The position numbers and the translations under genes were made by a program. Of a DNA stretch of 35,740 nt, positions 1-7,971 are shown piece after piece (within the stretch, counting starts at the first letter, position 1; every line of letters begins with the position of its first letter). The DNA comes from Bacteroidota bacterium (GTDB lineage Bacteria; Bacteroidota; Bacteroidia; Cytophagales; Cyclobacteriaceae), in contig JAEWLI010000169.1 of assembly GCA_023393375.1 (NCBI GenBank), forward strand, positions 1-35,740. Reading direction: 5' to 3'. Below the pieces are notes generated by a model. The model saw nothing but the letters and a program-made list of their open reading frames with translations, did not search any database and was not told the DNA's origin.

Positions 1-1200
1 ATAAAGAAAGATTTCGACTATGTGGGAGCACCCTGGTATGGTAGGCGTTTGTGGATATTTCTGGATATTACCGTAAAAAATTCAATATTTACAGCGTTAA
101 AATTGCTTTTCCTTAAAAGTTTCCGTAATGCTGTGGGTAATGGTGGTGTCTCTTTAAGAAAAGTTGACTTTTTTTTGAATACCATTCGGCAACACCAGGA
201 TATGATAACAAACTGGAAGTCAAATGAAGATTATTATTGGTCTTTTTTTGCGTCCAGTAATGGAAAGAATTTAAAAAAACCTGATGCCAAAGAAGCGGTA
301 AATTTTTGTATTGAGACAAATCCAGGTAAAGCTTTCCGTTATCTTAACGACGATGTGCCATTCGCAGTACATGCATGGGAAAAATACGAGCGTGAAAAGT
401 GGTGGTCCATATTAGAAAAAAGAGGTCTTACCGAGCTGATGAATGATAGAGACAAAAAATTACCCAAAGTTTCAATCATTACAGTAACCTATAATAACAA
501 AGACAATCTGTTAAAAACAATAAGTAATATTGGTACACTTGAATATGACCATTTGGAATATATTATCGTGGATGGAGGATCAAGTGATGGCACTGTGGAG
601 GTCTTGCAAAGCCACCAGGATATTATAAACAGATGGATATCGGAATCGGATAAAGGGATATATGATGCCATGAACAAAGGATTATCCATGGCAACCGGTG
701 ATTATGTGTGGTTTATAAATGCCGGAGACTTGATTTATCAAAAGAATATTCTTAACGACATATTTGAAAAACCCGAAGCGGCAGATGTATATTATGGTGA
801 TACTATAATTATAGATGAGCAGGGTAATACTGTGGGAAGCCGTCGATTAAAGCCCCCCAGAAAGCTTACCTGGAAAAGTTTTCAAATGGGGCAGTTGGTC
901 AGTCATCAAGCATTTATTGCCAAAAGAGAACTGGCTCCCGGTTATGATCTGAATTATCAATATTCTGCCGATATTGACTGGCAGGTGAAAATCCTCAAGA
1001 AATCAAATGTAATAGTTAATACACATCAGGTATTATGTTTTTTTCTATCAGGGGGCAAGTCCAGCAAGACGATTGTCCCTTCCTTAAAGGAACGGTTTAT
1101 AGTGATGATTAGAAATTATGGGTGGATCAAAACCTTATTGAATCATTTTATTATTTCCGTTAAGTTTTTCATTTATCTGCTACGTTATGGCAGATTCTGA
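1..1200 (+). CDS. DUF5672-GT2 glycosyltransferase, 5' end cut off by window
   Basis: The reading frame is open from base 1 (I-K-K-D-F-D-Y-V-G-A-P-W), so the true start lies left of the window and the codon at 22 is only an internal GTG. The N-terminal part carries a DUF5672-like pattern: YVGAPW, then GNGG(V)SLR, then a conserved acidic/aromatic block (NEDYYWSFF), then PFAVHAWEK. From about base 463 a second domain is a classic GT-A family 2 enzyme: VSIITVTYNN, the nucleotide-binding IIVDGGSSDGT, and ESDKGIYDAMNKG followed by VWFINAGD in the DxD position. The chain probably builds a cell-surface glycan, using a nucleotide-sugar donor on the cytoplasmic side of the membrane. The two-domain fusion suggests a bifunctional enzyme adding two sugars, but donors and acceptors cannot be read from the sequence. 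It lies upstream of other polysaccharide genes on the same strand. Confidence 0.9.
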   Translation: MKKDFDYVGAPWYGRRLWIFLDITVKNSIFTALKLLFLKSFRNAVGNGGVSLRKVDFFLNTIRQHQDMITNWKSNEDYYWSFFASSNGKNLKKPDAKEAVNFCIETNPGKAFRYLNDDVPFAVHAWEKYEREKWWSILEKRGLTELMNDRDKKLPKVSIITVTYNNKDNLLKTISNIGTLEYDHLEYIIVDGGSSDGTVEVLQSHQDIINRWISESDKGIYDAMNKGLSMATGDYVWFINAGDLIYQKNILNDIFEKPEAADVYYGDTIIIDEQGNTVGSRRLKPPRKLTWKSFQMGQLVSHQAFIAKRELAPGYDLNYQYSADIDWQVKILKKSNVIVNTHQVLCFFLSGGKSSKTIVPSLKERFIVMIRNYGWIKTLLNHFIISVKFFIYLLRYGRF

Positions 1201-1243
1201 TGAATTGATTTAAAAGTGCAGGCAAGAATTCTTTAGAATTAGG

Positions 1244-1274
1244 TTGTGCGCAATCAAAATATTTTATTTCTTTG
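1244..1274 (+). promoter_or_regulatory. Candidate promoter for tRNA-Arg
   Basis: A TTG (1244-1246) is followed by 20 bp and then TTTCTTTG (1267-1274), one mismatch from the Bacteroidota -7 consensus TAnnTTTG with a normal spacer to the -33 TTG. A transcript start near 1281 would give a short leader before the tRNA at 1303. This is a pattern match only. Confidence 0.35.
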
Positions 1275-1302
1275 CAGTCCCATTCACAGAGATGAAGGAA
1301 AT

Positions 1303-1376
1303 GGTCCCATAGCTCAATTGGATAGAGCAACTGCCTTCTAAGCAGTAGGTTGTGAGTTCGATTCTCGCTGGGATCA
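1303..1376 (+). tRNA. tRNA-Arg (anticodon TCT)
   Basis: A full cloverleaf can be drawn. The acceptor stem GGTCCCA (1303-1309) pairs with TGGGATC (1369-1375) with one G-T wobble, and the discriminator is A1376. The D arm is AGCTCAATTGGATAGAGC. The anticodon stem ACTGC/GCAGT holds the loop CTTCTAA with anticodon TCT at 1337-1339. The T arm contains GTTCGATTC. It decodes AGA. CCA is not encoded as such (the 3' end continues CAAAAG). A terminator-like hairpin follows at 1383. tRNA genes are common integration sites, but no attachment-site duplicate was seen here. Confidence 0.96.
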
Positions 1377-1382
1377 CAAAAG

Positions 1383-1414
1383 CCCTCTTGCAAGCAATTG
1401 TAAGGGGATTTTTT
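1383..1414 (+). terminator. Probable intrinsic terminator after tRNA-Arg
   Basis: CCCTCTTGCAA pairs imperfectly (one bulged C and a G-T) with TTGTAAGGG across a GCAA-type loop, and a run of six T follows. It sits 7 bp after the mature tRNA end. Confidence 0.65.
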
Positions 1415-1481
1415 GATTTCGGGGGATTCGATTTCAAAAAATTTTCAGTCTATTGGCATCAAAATACTAAAGCTATTTTGA

Positions 1482-1489
1482 TATTTTTG
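1482..1489 (+). promoter_or_regulatory. Possible -7 element upstream of GT2 gene
   Basis: TATTTTTG matches TAnnTTTG and lies about 100 bp before the GTG start at 1588. No well-spaced -33 TTG was found (the nearest, at 1453-1455, is 26 bp away). Weak call in AT-rich DNA. Confidence 0.22.
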
Positions 1490-1587
1490 TCCGAAATTAT
1501 TTACACTGGTGCTGTTTGTTCCTACTATGATTGTAATAAGTATAGCAGCATAGAGATTAAATAAATGCAAACCCCTAATATTGTACT

Positions 1588-2760
1588 GTGACAATACTAG
1601 AATACTTACTTTGGGCATGCTTTTTTATTCTTTTTTATACCTATTTAGGGTATGGATTGGTGCTGTTCATTTTGGTTAGGTTAAAAAGGCTTTTTGTCAA
1701 ACCAACATCTTTCGACAATGCAGAAAATCAACTTCCTGATGTGACTTTATTGGTAGCTGCATATAACGAGGTCGACTTTATTGAAGAAAAAATATCAAAT
1801 AGCTTCTCACTGGCATATCCAAAGGGAAAATTGAAGCTCCTTTTTGTCACCGATGGCTCCGATGATGGTACGCCAGATTTGATTAAAGAGTATCCTCAGG
1901 TACAATTGATGCATCAACCAGAAAGGCAAGGTAAAATTAAAGCCGTACATCGGGCTATGGAACAGGTAAATACGCCTATTGTGGTTTTTACAGATGCCAA
2001 TACACTTTTGAATTCAGATGTGATCTTAAATATCGTGAGGCATTATAAAGATCCCAAAGTAGGGGCTGTAGCCGGGGAAAAACGAATATTGGTTGATACT
2101 AAAGATAAAGCCAGTAGCGCAGGCGAGGGCATTTATTGGAAATATGAATCGACATTGAAGACGTGGGATTCGGAACTGTATTCGGTGGTCGGTGCTGCTG
2201 GTGAATTGTTTTCCATTAGAAGGGAACTGTATGAAATTATCCCTGCCGATACTGTGATTGAGGATTTTTACATGACCTTGAGAATAGCATCCAAAGGGTA
2301 TGTGGTACGGTACGAACCGGAGGCCTATGCCATGGAAAAAGCTTCTTTTTCGGTAAAAGAAGAAATGAAAAGAAAAATCAGGATAGCAGCCGGGGGCATT
2401 CAGGCTATTGTGCGTTTGGCTCCATTGCTTAATTTCTTCAACTATGGCATACTGAGTTTTCAATATATATCACACCGGGTACTTCGGTGGACCATTGCTC
2501 CCTTAAGTCTGCCTATCTTGTTTATCTGCAGCCTTATTTTGTCTGTTTATTCATCATTTTATTTGTATTTTACCCTGCTTCAGGTAGCCTTTTATTTCTT
2601 TGGGATATTGGGTGGCATCCTGGCATCCAAAAAAATCAAGTTTAAAGCTTTCTTTGTACCGTTCTATTTTTTGGTAATGAATTATTCCGTGTTTGTTGGG
2701 TTTAATCGATATTTGAAGGGTAATCAATCTGTTTTATGGGAAAAAGCAAAAAGGGCATAA
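1588..2760 (+). CDS. Membrane-bound GT2 glycosyltransferase (processive synthase type)
   Basis: A 390-residue enzyme of the chitin/hyaluronan/cellulose-synthase-like branch of GT2. An N-terminal TM helix (about residues 5-30) precedes the cytoplasmic GT-A domain: LLVAAYNE (about 55-62), VTDGSDDGT (D89, D92-D93), TDAN (D136) and IED (E225-D226, catalytic base region), then KRKIRIAAGG where related synthases have the acceptor-site QxxRW. Several TM helices follow (about 295-375). It probably polymerises or extends a polysaccharide while passing it through the membrane. The start is GTG at 1588; an in-frame stop lies at 1576-1578 and there is no ATG between. It is preceded by the tRNA terminator, so it is probably transcribed separately from the gene at 1-1200. 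A wrecked copy of this gene is found at 7104-7506. Confidence 0.93.
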   Translation: MTILEYLLWACFFILFYTYLGYGLVLFILVRLKRLFVKPTSFDNAENQLPDVTLLVAAYNEVDFIEEKISNSFSLAYPKGKLKLLFVTDGSDDGTPDLIKEYPQVQLMHQPERQGKIKAVHRAMEQVNTPIVVFTDANTLLNSDVILNIVRHYKDPKVGAVAGEKRILVDTKDKASSAGEGIYWKYESTLKTWDSELYSVVGAAGELFSIRRELYEIIPADTVIEDFYMTLRIASKGYVVRYEPEAYAMEKASFSVKEEMKRKIRIAAGGIQAIVRLAPLLNFFNYGILSFQYISHRVLRWTIAPLSLPILFICSLILSVYSSFYLYFTLLQVAFYFFGILGGILASKKIKFKAFFVPFYFLVMNYSVFVGFNRYLKGNQSVLWEKAKRA

Positions 2761-2834
2761 AATGCGCACGCTTGTAAATGAACAAAAATGAAAAGTGTAA
2801 TAACATTATTAAATGGTAATACATCCCAGAATTT

Positions 2835-3020
2835 ATGTTGGTAGGCTCACTGATGAAAATATTAATTACTATTATTGGACTATTCTGGACGTTTGCTCTC
2901 GTCTTTTTAGCGTTGATGAAAAAAGAAAAAAGTAAATTAAAAAAAGCAGGGATAATTATCTTTGGTACAGGGATCCTATTAGTGATAATTATCTTATTTG
3001 AATTTGTTATTTTATTTTAA
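2835..3020 (+). CDS. Small hydrophobic membrane protein, unknown
   Basis: An ATG-started frame of 61 codons, or 55 codons if the second Met (2853) is used. The protein is almost entirely two hydrophobic helices (ILITIIGLFWTFALVFLAL and IIIFGTGILLVIIILFEFVIL) joined by a basic KKEKSKLKK loop, as expected for a two-TM hairpin with the loop in the cytoplasm. No family recognised. It lies 74 bp after the GT2 gene on the same strand and could be co-transcribed. Very short hydrophobic frames do occur by chance, so confidence is moderate. Confidence 0.5.
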   Translation: MLVGSLMKILITIIGLFWTFALVFLALMKKEKSKLKKAGIIIFGTGILLVIIILFEFVILF

Positions 3021-3034
3021 AATAGAAAGCAATA

Positions 3035-3103
3035 CCGTCTTTTCTTCAATTCTGATTAAATCCCCACATTAGGAAATATTTCAATTTGATTAAGAAAAGA
3101 CGG
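3035..3103. repeat. 12-bp inverted repeat between convergent genes
   Basis: CCGTCTTTTCTT (3035-3046) is exactly matched in reverse complement by AAGAAAAGACGG (3092-3103), with a 45-nt loop. It lies between the convergent units ending at 3020 (+) and 3145 (-), so it could be a bidirectional terminator, although the loop is long and no good T-run follows. Confidence 0.4.
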
Positions 3104-3144
3104 CAATGGCCTTCGAAGATCGTATTTTAAATAATAATTCTTCT

Positions 3145-4431
3145 CTATTTGAACAACTCCAGTTGTTCCAGATATAACCGGTATGGTAAGCTGTCCTGTG
3201 ACATTATTACATCGTCAAAAGTCAGGAAATGATCTACGGGAAGGTCCTTTTTTACCACCGATCCCTCAGCTAATCCCATGGGTAGCAGGTTCTCACTTCT
3301 TGCCACATCGAAATTTTCGCATACACCGTAGGTTTTGTAACCACCCAGACCATCAATTTTATCACCAGCGTTCAAAGCGACTTTGGAAGTAGCCACTACC
3401 TCCACCACGGTACCGGCAATCGGGGAAACGATCATGTCTTTGAAATCTATCATCCTTGAAATGGAAATGGCTATTTCAAAGAACAACAAATGATAGGGAA
3501 TATAAAAACTATAGAGAGGACCTTCCCCCAGTTTGCCATACTTAAGGTATTTTTTTGACAAGGAATCATCGGTGGTAGCATAGATAAATACGCCCGGTCC
3601 AGGTTTAGCACCCACTACATAATCCACTATTCCGCCAAGGTTCATTAGCTCTTCAAGGTTGTACAACGATGTCAAATCGTCAACGTGTTCTTTGGAGTGG
3701 TAGCCGTACATGCCTCTTTTTGCTACTCTCATGTTGGTGGCATTGGCAATGGCAGCTTGTTCAAAAGAAATCTTGGTGCCATCTGCAAAACTGGTAACCA
3801 TTTCTGGGGTCATGTCCCAACTTTTTGCAAATGATTGTTGGGTAGTAGGATTGCGGTAATGATCCTGAAGCCCTTTGATGTTGCCACAAAGTACAGGTTT
3901 AAAGCCCATGCTTTTTACAAAACGGTAAAGGTTGAGGGTTACACCCGGCTGATCCCCATCGCCCAAGCTGTACATCACTCCGGCTTTCTCTGCCTTATGT
4001 TTCAACAAGGGGCCGAGGGTGGCATCAAGTTCCGCATTGAATGACAGTACGTGTTTCCCATGAGCAAAGGCATCAAGAATAGCTTTTAAGGCGAAATCAA
4101 TTGTTCCGGTGACTTCCACAATAATATCGCACCCTTCTCCTCGTGTCAACAACTGTATGTCTTGTGTTATCACAGGAACGCCTTTTTTTATTGAATCGGC
4201 AAAAGCATTCAGATTATTCACTTCCTTAAATTCGGTGATGCCAGCATATTCAAAAGCCTTTATCACCTTTTCGACGGTGCGGTTGTATACCGCTACCACT
4301 TGCATTCCTGGTGTGTAGTTGGTGATCTGATTGATCATCCCTTTACTCATTTCACCACAACCAATCAAACCAACTTTTATAGGGTTATTGGCCTTTTCCC
4401 GCTGCCTTAAAACATTGTCTACTAGTATCAT
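3145..4431 (-). CDS. SAF-domain NAD(P)-dependent oxidoreductase, homoserine-dehydrogenase-like
   Basis: A 428-residue cytoplasmic protein. The N-terminal Rossmann fold has IKVGLIGCGEM at residues 18-28, followed by a homoserine-dehydrogenase-like core (VEVTGTIDFA, LSFNAELDATLG). The C-terminal about 90 residues (from VSPIAGTVVEVVA) look like a SAF domain, the fold also seen in FlgA and antifreeze/sialate-synthase tails. Proteins with this layout occur in polysaccharide clusters and are thought to act on a sugar or sugar-acid carbonyl; the exact substrate is unknown. It is the last gene of a minus-strand set (76 bp after the dehydrogenase ending at 4508), which suggests it works on the product of those two enzymes. 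ATG start at 4431. Confidence 0.88.
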   Translation of the reverse strand: MILVDNVLRQREKANNPIKVGLIGCGEMSKGMINQITNYTPGMQVVAVYNRTVEKVIKAFEYAGITEFKEVNNLNAFADSIKKGVPVITQDIQLLTRGEGCDIIVEVTGTIDFALKAILDAFAHGKHVLSFNAELDATLGPLLKHKAEKAGVMYSLGDGDQPGVTLNLYRFVKSMGFKPVLCGNIKGLQDHYRNPTTQQSFAKSWDMTPEMVTSFADGTKISFEQAAIANATNMRVAKRGMYGYHSKEHVDDLTSLYNLEELMNLGGIVDYVVGAKPGPGVFIYATTDDSLSKKYLKYGKLGEGPLYSFYIPYHLLFFEIAISISRMIDFKDMIVSPIAGTVVEVVATSKVALNAGDKIDGLGGYKTYGVCENFDVARSENLLPMGLAEGSVVKKDLPVDHFLTFDDVIMSQDSLPYRLYLEQLELFK

Positions 4432-4507
4432 AAAAAAAAATTAATGAAATATATAAATTCCTAACCCTTTCAGGCCTTAAGTCCGATCATCCACGGGTAA
4501 AAAAATA

Positions 4508-5761
4508 TTAATACATGTACCTGAAATCAAATACTCTTTTTGAATTGATCAATTCCTTCTTTTCTTGGAATTCTTTCCATGCGGTAAGAATAACTAGATC
4601 ATTAGAGCTTTGTACCAATTCTTCTAATGTTTCGTAGTAAACGATGTCCAGATGAGGATAATCCTGACGGAATACAGCATTTGCCATCGGGTCATAAACT
4701 ACAATTTTCGAATATCCAGATGCGATTAATTTTTCAATGATGCACTTTGATGGAGATAGCCTTACATCATCTGAATTGCTTTTAAAGGAAAGTCCCAATA
4801 TGCCAATAGTGTCGTCTTTTGCAATCCCCGATTCTGAAATTTTCGTGATCACGAAATCCTTGATTCGTTCATTTATGTCAATGTTGGATTTTAATAATGA
4901 TGCGTCATATCCGTTCAACTTAGCGATACTGTGTAGGGCTTTGGTATCTTTTGGCAAACAATAACCACCATAACCACATCCTGGATAGACATAGCTGGAC
5001 ATGGAGGCTGGCCCACCAAACCATCTTTTGTCACTGTGAAGTATTTTAAAAGCTTGTGTCACATCTATTTGTCCAATGGAATCAGCAATCATAGACATTT
5101 CGTTGGCATAGGAAATCAAAGTGGATAAAAGAGAATTGGAGAGGTATTTGATAAACTCAGCCGTATTGTAAGAAACAAAATAAATAGGGGCATCAAATGG
5201 TTCATAGATCCTTCTCAGCAGTATCTCAGCACGTTCCTCCTCAGCACCTATCACTATTCTGTCGGGATTCATGAAATCATCCCAGCAATATCCTTCTCTT
5301 AAAAATTCAGGGTTTGAGGCAATTCCCAATTCTGTACCCATCACTACATTTCTGCTTTCCAAAAACGGGATGATTTTAGAGGTGATGGTGGATGGAGGGA
5401 CGGTCGATTTAATGACCACCACCTTATATCTATTATCATGTACGTTTAGGATTTCATCTAAAGCACCTATAATGTATGTTAAATCAGCACTGCCATCAGG
5501 TGAGCTAGGGGTACCTACGCATAAGAATATAATATCACTCTCTCTCACAGCTGTTTTCAAATCCGCATCAAGAATAAAAGTATCACCGATTGTTTCACTC
5601 AATGCTTCTTTCAAATGAGGTTCATGAAAAGGTATATTCAGTTCTCTCAATTTGGAGATCCGCTCTGGATTTATGTCAAATCCGTAGGTCTTGAACCCTT
5701 TTTTAGCAAAACCTAATCCTGTTGTCAAACCAACAAAACCTAAACCTAATACCGTTATCAT
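4508..5761 (-). CDS. UDP-glucose/GDP-mannose dehydrogenase family
   Basis: A 417-residue nucleotide-sugar dehydrogenase that oxidises the sugar C6 alcohol to a carboxylate in two NAD-dependent steps. Visible: N-terminal GLGFVGLTTG NAD fold (residues 5-14), FDIN acidic ribose-binding residue, CVGTPSSPDG (81-90), IKSTVPP (118-123), NPEFLREG (150-157), and GGYCLPKD with the catalytic Cys at 268, followed by a C-terminal UDP-binding domain (ILGLSFKSNSDDVRLSPS). Length is normal for the family. The start codon overlaps the stop of the epimerase gene by 4 bp (ATGA), so translation is probably coupled. With the UXS-like neighbour the likely chain is UDP-glucose to UDP-glucuronate to UDP-xylose or a similar sugar. 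The substrate is inferred, not proven. Confidence 0.94.
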   Translation of the reverse strand: MITVLGLGFVGLTTGLGFAKKGFKTYGFDINPERISKLRELNIPFHEPHLKEALSETIGDTFILDADLKTAVRESDIIFLCVGTPSSPDGSADLTYIIGALDEILNVHDNRYKVVVIKSTVPPSTITSKIIPFLESRNVVMGTELGIASNPEFLREGYCWDDFMNPDRIVIGAEEERAEILLRRIYEPFDAPIYFVSYNTAEFIKYLSNSLLSTLISYANEMSMIADSIGQIDVTQAFKILHSDKRWFGGPASMSSYVYPGCGYGGYCLPKDTKALHSIAKLNGYDASLLKSNIDINERIKDFVITKISESGIAKDDTIGILGLSFKSNSDDVRLSPSKCIIEKLIASGYSKIVVYDPMANAVFRQDYPHLDIVYYETLEELVQSSNDLVILTAWKEFQEKKELINSKRVFDFRYMY

Positions 5762-6855
5762 AACAATCCTGAATTTAATTTTAAAAACTTTAAAAATCTT
5801 GTTATACCCTCTTCAACATGGTACTCGGGGGAGTAATCCAACAGTCTTTTTGCTTTATCGATGTTTGGACACCGCCTGTTTGGATTATCTGTCATGTATT
5901 CGGTATCTGCGGATTGCGCGAATTCTATTTTACCTGTATATCCAAAAATCTCTTTCCCTTTTTCATAAAAAATATCGGAAAACTGCTTCACGGTAATTTC
6001 CGGCTTATCAATTCCAATATTAAATGCTTCCAACTTACCATGTAAGAGCACTTTAAAATATCCCGTTATAGAATCTGCAATGTAACAAAATGTTCTGGTG
6101 GGCTTGCCGTCAGAAAAAATCCTGAGATCCTGATTGCGAACAATGGCATTGGCAAAATCGGCAGGAAGTCTTTTGTCGTTGAGGTTCATCCCCGGACCAT
6201 AATTATTGAATGGCCTGGCAATGGAAAGCGGCATATTGAACTTGTGGTGAAAAATATAGCACATGGTTTCACCAAAACGCTTTGCCTCATCATAACATGC
6301 CCGTGGACCCATGGGAGAAACATTCCCTCTGTATTCTTCTGTGGTGGGAATAAATTCGGGAAATGGATCGCCATAAATTTCACTGCTTGAGAAAAACAAC
6401 AGTCCTTTTATGGGTTTTTCAGCATAAAAGTCCAACAACCTCCTTAGCCCGGTTATATTAGCATCGATTGTTTCAACAGGGTAAATCCTGTAAAAGGTGG
6501 GTGATGCTATAGAAGCACAGTGAATGATTAAATCAGCTTCTGCGGCTCCTTCTATTTCACTTATATCATCAGTTATCACGTTAAATTCATGAAGGACGAT
6601 TTTTTCGTTGGAATTGGTGATCCTCTCAAGCCAATCTTTTGTACCTGTGAGAAAATTTTCCAGTGCAATGACTTTTTTAATGTTTAATTCATCAGCAAAA
6701 GAATCAAAAAAATGCATGAAATAATACCCTAAAAATCCCCCACAGCCGGTGATCAAGACCGTGGAATTATTAAATTTTTTCTTTTCCTCCTCATTTAGCT
6801 TTCGAAAGATATAATTCATATCTTCCTTAACAATCTCGTTTCGATTTCCCGCCAT
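5758..6855 (-). CDS. NAD-dependent epimerase/dehydratase, UDP-glucuronate decarboxylase-like
   Basis: A 365-residue extended-SDR enzyme. It shows the GxxGxxG NAD site (G37-G40-G43), an FFSSSEIYG segment with the catalytic Ser/Thr (about 155-163), and the Y188xxxK192 catalytic pair. RPFNNYGPGMNLNDKRLP and DGKPTRTFCYIAD are the same segments by which bacterial and plant UDP-glucuronate decarboxylases (UXS) are recognised. A 30-residue charged N-terminal extension precedes the Rossmann fold. First gene of the minus-strand operon, overlapping the dehydrogenase by 4 bp; a candidate -7 element lies at 6901-6908. A related activity, such as a 4-epimerase or 4,6-dehydratase, cannot be excluded. Confidence 0.92.
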   Translation of the reverse strand: MAGNRNEIVKEDMNYIFRKLNEEEKKKFNNSTVLITGCGGFLGYYFMHFFDSFADELNIKKVIALENFLTGTKDWLERITNSNEKIVLHEFNVITDDISEIEGAAEADLIIHCASIASPTFYRIYPVETIDANITGLRRLLDFYAEKPIKGLLFFSSSEIYGDPFPEFIPTTEEYRGNVSPMGPRACYDEAKRFGETMCYIFHHKFNMPLSIARPFNNYGPGMNLNDKRLPADFANAIVRNQDLRIFSDGKPTRTFCYIADSITGYFKVLLHGKLEAFNIGIDKPEITVKQFSDIFYEKGKEIFGYTGKIEFAQSADTEYMTDNPNRRCPNIDKAKRLLDYSPEYHVEEGITRFLKFLKLNSGLL

Positions 6856-6900
6856 TTTTTAATTATTGTATGAATAAATAAGATTATATATAGATTTCTT

Positions 6901-6908
6901 CAAAGATA
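6901..6908 (-). promoter_or_regulatory. Candidate -7 promoter element for the sugar-nucleotide operon
   Basis: On the minus strand this reads TATCTTTG, a full match to TAnnTTTG, giving a leader of about 40 nt before the ATG at 6855. No TTG is found at the expected -33 distance, so the promoter may be weak or activator-dependent, or the match may be chance. Confidence 0.33.
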
Positions 6909-6995
6909 GACGAAATAGGAATATAAAAAAATATAAAATATAGATAATTTATAAAAAATTTAATAGTCAATACCTTCAAAAATGCTAAAATTGTC

Positions 6996-7023
6996 AAAAA
7001 AACTTATCCTAACCGATAAGTTT
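6996..7023 (-). terminator. Hairpin resembling an intrinsic terminator (minus strand)
   Basis: AAACTTATC (7000-7008) and GATAAGTTT (7015-7023) form a perfect 9-bp stem with a 6-nt loop. Read on the minus strand the hairpin runs straight into a T tract (A6996-A7002 on plus). No intact minus-strand gene lies upstream to be terminated, so it may be a relic of a lost gene or serve to insulate the operon promoter. Confidence 0.45.
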
Positions 7024-7103
7024 ATATATTGTATGGGACTTAATTAGAATTTCACATTCCACTCCCAAACAAATCTATTGACCTTTTGTTTACAATGTTT
7101 TTC

Positions 7104-7506
7104 ATGTCCAAAAGGAAATTTGAAGTTGCTTTTTGTCAACGATTGTTCCGATGATGGTACGCCCGATTTGATTAAAAAGCATCCTGAGATACACTTTGAT
7201 GCATCAACCAGAGAGACAAAGGTAAAATAAATGCGGTATACCGGGCTATGGAACAAGTAAATACACCCATTGTGGTTTTTTTCCGCTGCCAATACACTTT
7301 TGAATTCAGATGTGATCTTAAATATCGTGAGGCATTATAAAAATCCTTATATAGGGGCTGTAGCAGGTGAAAAACTATTTCACGTAACCTTTTAATTCTT
7401 TGGGATTATGGGTGGCATCCTGGCATCAAAAAGATTAAGTTTAAGGCTTTCTTTGTTCGATTCTATTAATCAATTTATTTTATGGGAAAAGGCAAAAAGG
7501 GCATAA
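7104..7506 (+). pseudogene. Decayed, internally deleted copy of the GT2 gene at 1588-2760
   Basis: This stretch aligns with the intact GT2 gene in the same order and orientation. It starts near the sequence matching base 1814, includes 55 identical bases (7287-7341 versus 1995-2049), then skips about 500 bp (roughly 2085-2584) to the part encoding the last TM helices (GGGTGGCATCCTGGCATC in both), skips about 50 bp more, and ends with the same GGGAAAA-GCAAAAAGGGCATAA stop region (7504-7506). Frameshifts, single-base insertions and stop codons interrupt it throughout, and the 5' third is missing. It cannot make a working enzyme. It is a remnant of a duplication that once carried the GT2 gene to both sides of the sugar-nucleotide operon. 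Confidence 0.9.
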
Positions 7507-7529
7507 TATATAATATCACTCAACATTTT

Positions 7530-7904
7530 ATGTCAAAGTTTCGAAAATACATATTGTTATTTTTATCGTTCAGTTTGATTGTAAGTTGTGAAATCGATAG
7601 AATCGACTTCATTTCTAAATATTCTGGACTTGTTTTACCTGAAAGTTATGATGTTCTTGTGAATAAAACAGAAAGTTCAGGATTTGCAGGTGCTGATTTT
7701 GAAATAACAATAATACTTGATTTCGACTTAAAAAATTTTAAAATACTCACAGACCAAATTTCAGATTTAAGTATAAAAAATAAGCATTGGACTGTAACAG
7801 ATACCTCTTATAAATATTATTATGAGATTACTGATTCAGAATTTGAAAAAATTGAATTAGACATAGACAATCGACGGTTAATATATACTATGATAAACAT
7901 TTAA
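7530..7904 (+). CDS. Small lipoprotein, unknown function
   Basis: A 124-residue protein. It starts MSKFRKYILLFLSFSLIVSC, a typical lipoprotein signal with lipobox cysteine at residue 20. An in-frame ATG at 7482 exists but lies within the leftover tail of the GT2 pseudogene and would put 16 unrelated residues before the signal peptide, so 7530 is chosen. The mature part is acidic and beta-rich (YDVLVNKTESSGF, EITIILDFDLKNF) with no recognised family. It is probably anchored in the inner or outer membrane. It stands alone and converges with the DUF1622 gene. Confidence 0.75.
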   Translation: MSKFRKYILLFLSFSLIVSCEIDRIDFISKYSGLVLPESYDVLVNKTESSGFAGADFEITIILDFDLKNFKILTDQISDLSIKNKHWTVTDTSYKYYYEITDSEFEKIELDIDNRRLIYTMINI

Positions 7905-7971
7905 AATAAATCAGCAATTAACCAATATAACATAGTTGAAGTTCAGCTTATAAATAAATAGGTTATGCTCC

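Noticed and set aside
1303..1376. tRNA-Arg as the attachment site of an integrated element
   Set aside because: No integrase gene and no duplicated tRNA 3' end were found downstream in the window.
1352..1564. A 70-codon frame overlapping the tRNA-Arg 3' part
   Set aside because: It starts inside the tRNA and runs through its terminator; not a believable gene.
2026..2463. A 145-codon frame on the minus strand inside the GT2 gene
   Set aside because: Antisense shadow of a well-supported gene, with an amino-acid pattern unlike any protein family.
7482..7529. Start of the small lipoprotein at the upstream ATG 7482
   Set aside because: That codon belongs to the leftover GT2 tail, and using it would place unrelated residues in front of a clean lipoprotein signal.
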